This document shows positions 6,449 through 9,621 of a stretch of 9,621 bases of DNA, piece by piece. The stretch covers positions 1 to 9,621 of the forward strand of contig UQXE01000051.1 of assembly GCA_900544965.1 (NCBI GenBank), written 5' to 3'. A program made the position numbers and the translations under genes. Below the pieces are notes generated by a model. It was not told where the DNA came from, made no database searches, and worked only from the letters and a program-made list of their open reading frames with translations. Every line of letters starts with the position of its first letter. Positions within the stretch are counted from its first letter, which is position 1. The stretch is from an uncultured Eubacteriales bacterium (lineage in GTDB: Bacteria; Bacillota; Clostridia; Christensenellales; CAG-138).

Positions 6449-6622
6449 GTGTTACGGCAGTTACAGTTACTATGAGGGATTTGCACTTCCTTTAGGCCAT
6501 TGGTTGGCTTGGCAAACCTGCAGTAACCGATTTGTACAAATCCTTCTTCGCTTTTCTTTTCCTAGTCCAATGTGTATTGTAATCCTGCATTTCACAAATA
6601 TCCGCAATATCTAAAATTAATG

Positions 6623-6651
6623 TTGACAATGGTTAGGGCAGATATTATAAT
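6623..6651 (+). promoter_or_regulatory. Consensus promoter of tRNA-Leu
   Basis: TTGACA (6623-6628) and TATAAT (6646-6651) both match the sigma-A consensus perfectly, with the ideal 17-base spacer. The -10 box ends 23 bases before the tRNA, a normal distance for a stable-RNA gene. Confidence 0.9.
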
Positions 6652-6674
6652 ATGTCTCGCAGGCAAATTGATCT

Positions 6675-6757
6675 GCGGTCGTGGCGGAACAGGCAGACGC
6701 GTACGTTTGAGGGGCGTATGGGAGACCGTATGGGTTCAAGTCCCATCGACCGCACCA
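6675..6757 (+). tRNA. tRNA-Leu (anticodon GAG)
   Basis: The acceptor stem GCGGTCG/CGACCGC is perfect. The D stem is GCG/CGC; the anticodon stem TACGT/GCGTA encloses the loop TTGAGGG, so the anticodon is GAG, reading CUC and CUU. An extended variable arm (TGGGAGACCGT) marks a class II tRNA, and the T arm ATGGG/CCCAT encloses TTCAAGT. The discriminator A and the CCA end are encoded. It is the only tRNA in the window and has its own promoter and terminator. Confidence 0.95.
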
Positions 6758-6768
6758 GAGATTGTCAA

Positions 6769-6823
6769 ATCCGAACACGCTGCGGTTTATCTTTATAAAC
6801 GGGCTGTTCGGATGTGCTTTTTT
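6769..6823 (+). terminator. tRNA-Leu terminator
   Basis: ATCCGAACA pairs with TGTTCGGAT (9 bp), and an inner stem GTTTAT/ATAAAC sits at the tip. TTTTTT follows four bases later. It begins 12 bases after the tRNA CCA end. Confidence 0.8.
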
Positions 6824-7026
6824 CAGGCAAAAAACATTAAAAAAGAGAGATCAAAGCAAATCCGTATATTATTGATTCAATATAACTCGCATGCTAATTT
6901 GTATTTTATATGGCTATTCATACTCCCCTGACAAAATAAGACACAACGCACCCCTTGACGGCATACTTCGTACGGGGCACGCTAAACATATGGTGCACTA
7001 TAACGCATTAATTGGAGGAATTCAAA

Positions 7027-7493
7027 ATGAATACTAAACGTTTACTATGCCTCGCGCTGGCGGCGCTTATGGTGTTCTCGGCCAGAACCGCTGTAATGGC
7101 ACAAGAATATGGACCTACCGAACATGTTGTTCAATTCTACCTTCAAGATACTTCGTATGTCCAGGTTTATGGGTGCGCATTGATGGGGGGACAGAGGTAA
7201 CCATAACAGGATCATGGAAAGGCCCCGCTAAAATTGCTTTCTACTTTGAATATACAGGCGGCGGCTGGCGGCCACCTGTAAACATTAACGGGCTAACCTC
7301 GGATCCGGCTTCAGTTCCTACCTTTGGTGGTGTGATTGCTTCTGGCGAATCGCTTACATTTATAGTTCCGGAAACCGGTTATTATAACGTTAACGCTTTG
7401 CCTCAATTTGATTTAGTCGTGCCTCATCCTGCGCTAGGCCGCGTTAAAGGCACGTTGTCGTTCACACATATTGACGTAATGTTTGCGGATTAA
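7027..7493 (+). pseudogene. Small secreted protein, split by a frameshift
   Basis: A GGAGG site (7014-7018) precedes an ATG at 7027. The protein starts with a clear signal peptide: MNTKR, a hydrophobic core LLCLALAALMVFSA, and a likely cleavage after AVMA, before QEYG. The frame then stops at 7198-7200, while another frame continues as GGTEVTITGSWKGPAKIAFYFE and on to FTHIDVMFAD at 7491. Together they would make about 155 residues, secreted, rich in glycine and beta-type segments, without cysteine motifs or a cell-wall anchor. The break falls between about 7160 and 7195; adding one G to the run of six G at 7185-7190 would restore it. The cause may be a true mutation, phase variation at the G run, or a sequencing error. 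I do not recognise the family. A terminator follows 20 bases after the stop. Confidence 0.75.
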
Positions 7494-7513
7494 TCTCATC
7501 CTGCACTCTACAT

Positions 7514-7538
7514 AAAAGGGGTCGCCCGGCCCCTTTTT
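7514..7538 (+). terminator. Terminator of the secreted-protein gene
   Basis: AAAAGGGG pairs with CCCCTTTT around an 8-base loop and ends in TTTTT. The A run on the left would also let it work on the minus strand. Confidence 0.85.
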
Positions 7539-7845
7539 AAGTTGTCTATAAATAGTCATAATCACCATAACCCAGAATACCTTTACGCCCTTTTAACCCC
7601 TGCTGTATTGCCGTAGTCCCGTCCCCGCGCTACGGCGGGCTTTGGTATCTCTGGTCTTAACAAGGCGTGGCGGCAGCCCCTTCAAAAGCTTGCCAAAATG
7701 ATTAAAACTCCGCGAAACAAGATAACAAAAATACACTGGCAATACAGTTGTATGCTTTAACTTAATTTTATAATTAAAGAACTCTACGGATCGTTTATTG
7801 TTTTGTATTTATTCTCTGCTAAAATGGTATAAGGAGGTGACATTG
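7539..7845. other. Spacer with possible control site for the XRE gene
   Basis: No gene is seen in these 307 bases. A 7 bp inverted repeat GCCGTAG/CTACGGC (7610-7636) has no T tail. Near the next gene an AT-rich inverted repeat (7755-7779, CTTTAA to TTAAAG) could be an operator bound by the XRE protein itself, and TAAAAT at about 7820 could be a -10 box, but no good -35 goes with it. An AAGGAGGTGA ribosome binding site stands at 7831-7840. Confidence 0.35.
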
Positions 7846-8430
7846 ATGGATTATGCAAGGATCGGAACGCTAATCCGAAACCTGAGACTTGAAAAGCATT
7901 TGACGCAGAAGCAGCTGGCCGGCTATTTGGGTCTAAGCGACAAGACCATATCAAAGTGGGAACGGGGGCTGGGCCTTCCAGACGTTTCGCTGATCGCGGG
8001 CCTTTCAGACATCCTTGAGGTCAACATAAAGGATATGTTAAGGGGTGGACTTACTGAAAACAGCTTTGAAGGAGGAAATATGAAGAAATCAAAATTTTAT
8101 GTCTGTCCAATATGCGGGAATGTAAGCATATGTTCAGGCAACGCGCAGATATCATGCTGCGGCAGGACGCTTGAGCCGCTTGAACCACAAAAAGCTGCTC
8201 AGGATCAGAGACTAACCGTTGAGCAGGTGGAGGACGAGTGGTACGTTACGAGCAGTCATCCAATGCAAAAGAATAACTATATATCATTTTTAACCCTTGT
8301 CACCAGCGACAGGATCCAGTTTGTAAAGCAATATCCGGAATGGGATTTACAGTGCCGTTTTCAAAAGCGCGGCCATGGCTCGTTGATTTGGTACAGCACA
8401 AATGCGGGACTGTTCCATCAGCCGATATAA
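7846..8430 (+). CDS. XRE regulator with desulfoferrodoxin-like domain
   Basis: A 194-residue protein. Residues 5-60 form an XRE/Cro-type helix-turn-helix (LTQKQLAGYLGLSDKTISKW as recognition region), implying DNA binding and transcriptional control. Residues 83-110 hold a desulforedoxin-like metal site with CPIC (87-90) and CCG (104-106), all four cysteines present. Residues 130-194 resemble superoxide reductase: HPMQKNNYISF (138-148) and a GHGSL...GLF ending. The reductase signature expects HPMxxxHYI and CNxHG; here the second His is Asn144, Cys is Ser184 and His is Ala187, so catalysis by iron is unlikely. It may sense metal or redox state through the cysteines. The ATG at 7846 is set by a full AAGGAGGTGA site; upstream in-frame codons lack one. 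Single-gene unit with a terminator after it. Similar fusions in Firmicutes are known to me only as uncharacterised regulators. Confidence 0.85.
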   Translation: MDYARIGTLIRNLRLEKHLTQKQLAGYLGLSDKTISKWERGLGLPDVSLIAGLSDILEVNIKDMLRGGLTENSFEGGNMKKSKFYVCPICGNVSICSGNAQISCCGRTLEPLEPQKAAQDQRLTVEQVEDEWYVTSSHPMQKNNYISFLTLVTSDRIQFVKQYPEWDLQCRFQKRGHGSLIWYSTNAGLFHQPI

Positions 8431-8456
8431 ATGGGCCTCGTGAACTTATAATTTTT

Positions 8457-8483
8457 AAAAGCCGCTTTCAAGGGGGGCTTTTT
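8457..8483 (+). terminator. Terminator of the XRE gene
   Basis: AAAAGCC pairs with GGCTTTT, with extra CTT/AAG pairing inside, followed by a T run. It starts 27 bases after the stop codon. Confidence 0.75.
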
Positions 8484-8678
8484 CAGCACAGGCATTTGGC
8501 AGCGGCATTACAAACCGTCAAGCCATTAAATTAAGGGTTAGCTGCATCGGTATAAATTGGCGGGAAGTTATTGATTCGCACTGGAAAACATGGGATGGTG
8601 GACTCCGTTTAGGCGTTACATTAAGGAAATATTAATAAAAACATTCTGTAATTTATAGGAATCATGATAAAGTAAATA

Positions 8679-8707
8679 GTGACAATGACATATAATGATG
8701 CTATAAT
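8679..8707 (+). promoter_or_regulatory. Promoter of the small membrane protein gene
   Basis: GTGACA (8679-8684) and TATAAT (8702-8707) are separated by 17 bases; only one base departs from the consensus. Transcription from about 8714 would give a leader of some 210 bases before the next start codon. Confidence 0.7.
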
Positions 8708-8713
8708 ATTGTA

Positions 8714-8910
8714 TTAGGAAGCTGGACTGACGTCCGCTAATAATATCCGCACAAGAACAACTCTGCTACAAGGCATACTAATGAGATTCGGGTGAATCCG
8801 TCCGATGAGATTTGAAATTTTTTGAGCGGATTGGCGATTCTCTCTACGGAGTATAGTATTACCATACTAACGACAGCATATATCTTATCGGGAAAAGATT
8901 GAAACTATGA
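8714..8910 (+). promoter_or_regulatory. Long, possibly structured 5' leader
   Basis: The leader contains several short inverted repeats: GGAC/GTCC (8724-8735), a closing pair ATCCGC (8745-8750) with GCGGAT (8826-8831), GATTC/GAATC with a GGGT loop (8785-8798), and TAGTAT/ATACTA (8854-8869). Together they could form a multi-branched fold with the 8745-8831 helix as base. I cannot match it to a known riboswitch, and each helix is short enough to occur by chance. Confidence 0.35.
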
Positions 8911-8923
8911 AAGAGGAACAAAA

Positions 8924-9241
8924 ATGTTTGGTCTCGTATTCGGGGGTTTTATGTCCGTACTGCTTGGGTGCCTTATAGGATGCGTACTGGGGCTTGTCAT
9001 TGGCGCCGTGTTTTTAAAGCTGCCAAAGGCCCGCATGTGCTGGCTTATAGCCCCCAGAACCACTGAAAAGAGGATAACAAAAATGATTGAGCGCATTAAT
9101 GGCAGCGCATACTCAAGCGAAGATTTATATTACAAAATAATCGAGTATATCGATTGCGCGCCGGCCCGCCCTAAGAATACGCTTGCTTCAGAGCTTGAGC
9201 GCTCAATTTCATCAAGCAAGGGACAAAAAAATCCGACATAA
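8924..9241 (+). CDS. Small single-pass membrane protein, unknown function
   Basis: A 105-residue protein. Residues 1-33 form one long glycine-rich hydrophobic helix (FGLVFGGFMSVLLGCLIGCVLG with GxxxG-like spacing, which often mediates helix pairing). It is followed by a charged soluble part with RTTEKRITKMIERI (45-58) and SSEDLYYKIIEYID (64-77), and a Ser/Lys-rich tail. No signal cleavage site is apparent, so it is probably anchored in the inner membrane with the tail in the cytoplasm. AGAGGA (8912-8917) precedes the ATG at 8924 at good spacing. It has its own promoter, a long leader and a strong terminator. I do not recognise the family. Confidence 0.7.
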   Translation: MFGLVFGGFMSVLLGCLIGCVLGLVIGAVFLKLPKARMCWLIAPRTTEKRITKMIERINGSAYSSEDLYYKIIEYIDCAPARPKNTLASELERSISSSKGQKNPT

Positions 9242-9303
9242 ACGAACCGACGTGAAAAGCCTATCGCTCCATTTAATTTAAGTAAAAAAAGGCCTTCACA
9301 ATA

Positions 9304-9334
9304 TTTAAAAAAGCGGCTGCGCCGCTTTTTTAAA
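9304..9334. terminator. Strong bidirectional terminator
   Basis: A perfect 14 bp stem (TTTAAAAAAGCGGC with GCCGCTTTTTTAAA) and a TGC loop, with six A on one side and six T on the other. It ends the 8924-9241 gene and would also stop minus-strand transcripts. Confidence 0.9.
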
Positions 9335-9382
9335 GTTACGGGTATGGTCTCTCGTCCTTGGGGCCCCCGTATGGCAAAACCC

Positions 9383-9559
9383 ACAAAATCGCCATAGGCG
9401 ATTCGCTAAGCGCTTGTTCAGCGTATCGCGAGATCAACCCGCCAAAATGCCATAGGGCCTTTCGTTAAGCGCTTAACAGCACTTAGCGAGGTTAACCCGC
9501 AAATGCGGCCATGGGGCCTTTCGCTAAGCGCTTAACAGCACTTAGCGAGGTTAACCCGC
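9383..9559. repeat. Three tandem ~59 bp palindromic repeats
   Basis: The motif TTCG(C/T)TAAGCGCTT recurs at 9402, 9461 and 9520, a period of 59. The second and third units are nearly identical from there through AGCACTTAGCGAGGTTAACC; the first is worn. Each good unit contains an inverted repeat CGCTAAGCGC/GCACTTAGCG around TTAACA, a GGTTAACC palindrome, and a GGCC-ATGG-GGCC type palindrome. The second unit has a perfect 14 bp palindrome GTTAAGCGCTTAAC at 9464-9477. The units run straight into the dispersed repeat at 9527-9621. Non-coding. Confidence 0.85.
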
Positions 9560-9621
9560 AAAACATGGCCTTCGGCTGCAAGCAGCTATCAGGCCATATT
9601 TTGCTCTCAAGGTATCAAAAG
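9527..9621. repeat. Dispersed palindromic repeat, right (inverted) copy
   Basis: Reverse complement of 2003-2098 with about nine differences; the window ends inside or at its edge. The hairpin core is retained (AAAATATGGCCT with AGGCCATGTTTT when read on the minus strand), with the same inner AGCTGC/GCAGC stem and TT loop. Its start overlaps the last 59 bp unit, showing that the hairpin and the tandem unit are parts of one repeat family. Confidence 0.85.

Larger units (their letters stand above)
5551..6589 (-). mobile_element. Decayed IS481-family insertion sequence
   Basis: The element is about 1.04 kb, the size typical of IS481-family elements. Its two ends carry imperfect terminal inverted repeats: CTGTAGGATTGTCAAAC at 5551-5567 and, in reverse complement, a similar stretch at 6567-6589. 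Between them is a single transposase reading frame on the minus strand, broken by several frameshifts and stops, so the element is dead. I see no clear target-site duplication. It lies between the asnS promoter and tRNA-Leu without touching either. Confidence 0.8.

Noticed and set aside
6675..6757. tRNA-Leu as an integration site of a mobile element
   Set aside because: I found no second copy of the tRNA 3' end and no integrase gene in the window.
6572..6931. 119-codon plus-strand ORF
   Set aside because: It runs through the tRNA-Leu gene, its promoter and its terminator, so it cannot be a real coding region.
8907..8963. Short ORF (18 codons) overlapping the membrane protein start, with a CPYC motif
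   Set aside because: It has no proper ribosome binding site and the motif comes from reading the membrane-helix codons in another frame.
9130..9384. 84-codon minus-strand ORF
   Set aside because: It covers a strong terminator and the opposite strand of the small membrane protein gene, without a ribosome binding site or recognisable domain.
9383..9559. Tandem repeats as a CRISPR array
   Set aside because: The 59 bp period consists of repeat throughout, with no unique spacers, and no cas genes are near; these are tandem palindromic units.
2003..9621. Inverted repeats as ends of one 7.6 kb transposon
   Set aside because: The enclosed region contains asnS and tRNA-Leu with their own signals, no functional transposase, and the repeats look like an intergenic family; the pairing is probably coincidental.

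Overview
The window looks like a chromosomal accessory region of a low-to-mid-GC Gram-positive bacterium, most likely an anaerobic Clostridia-type Firmicute. The inference rests on strong AGGAGG-type ribosome binding sites, consensus sigma-A promoters, many U-tailed terminators, a TnpV-type transposon protein, a regulator that joins an XRE helix-turn-helix to a desulfoferrodoxin-like domain (known to me from anaerobic Firmicutes), and a decayed IS481-like element. No species can be named.

Layout. At the left edge lies the start of a minus-strand tnpV gene (1-263, runs off the window). It abuts a 5'-truncated ABC-transporter ATPase (297-740), which overlaps an intact-looking ABC-2 permease (733-1602). 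A gene-poor stretch follows, with hairpins and one copy of a dispersed ~96 bp palindromic repeat (2003-2098), then a doubtful 95-codon ORF. Next is a minus-strand array of three small paralogous genes of unknown function (2491-3567) plus the 5' remnant of a fourth. After a hairpin-rich spacer comes asnS, asparaginyl-tRNA synthetase (4077-5459, minus), with its own promoter and terminator. Upstream of asnS is a frameshifted IS481-family element (5551-6589) with recognisable terminal inverted repeats. Then come tRNA-Leu(GAG) with a consensus promoter and terminator, a small secreted protein gene broken by a frameshift (7027-7493), the XRE/desulfoferrodoxin-like regulator (7846-8430), and a small single-pass membrane protein behind a long, possibly structured leader (8924-9241). 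The right edge holds about three tandem 59 bp palindromic repeats that run into a second, inverted copy of the dispersed repeat (9527-9621).

How it works together. Only asnS and tRNA-Leu are clear housekeeping functions, and each is a self-contained transcription unit. The rest are single-gene units and decaying mobile or transport genes. The most interesting items are the mosaic array of small paralogs (conserved ends, divergent centre), the two distant copies of a hairpin repeat whose differences largely preserve base pairing, and the regulator whose superoxide-reductase domain has lost visible iron ligands. I see no complete defence system, CRISPR array or intact mobile element.
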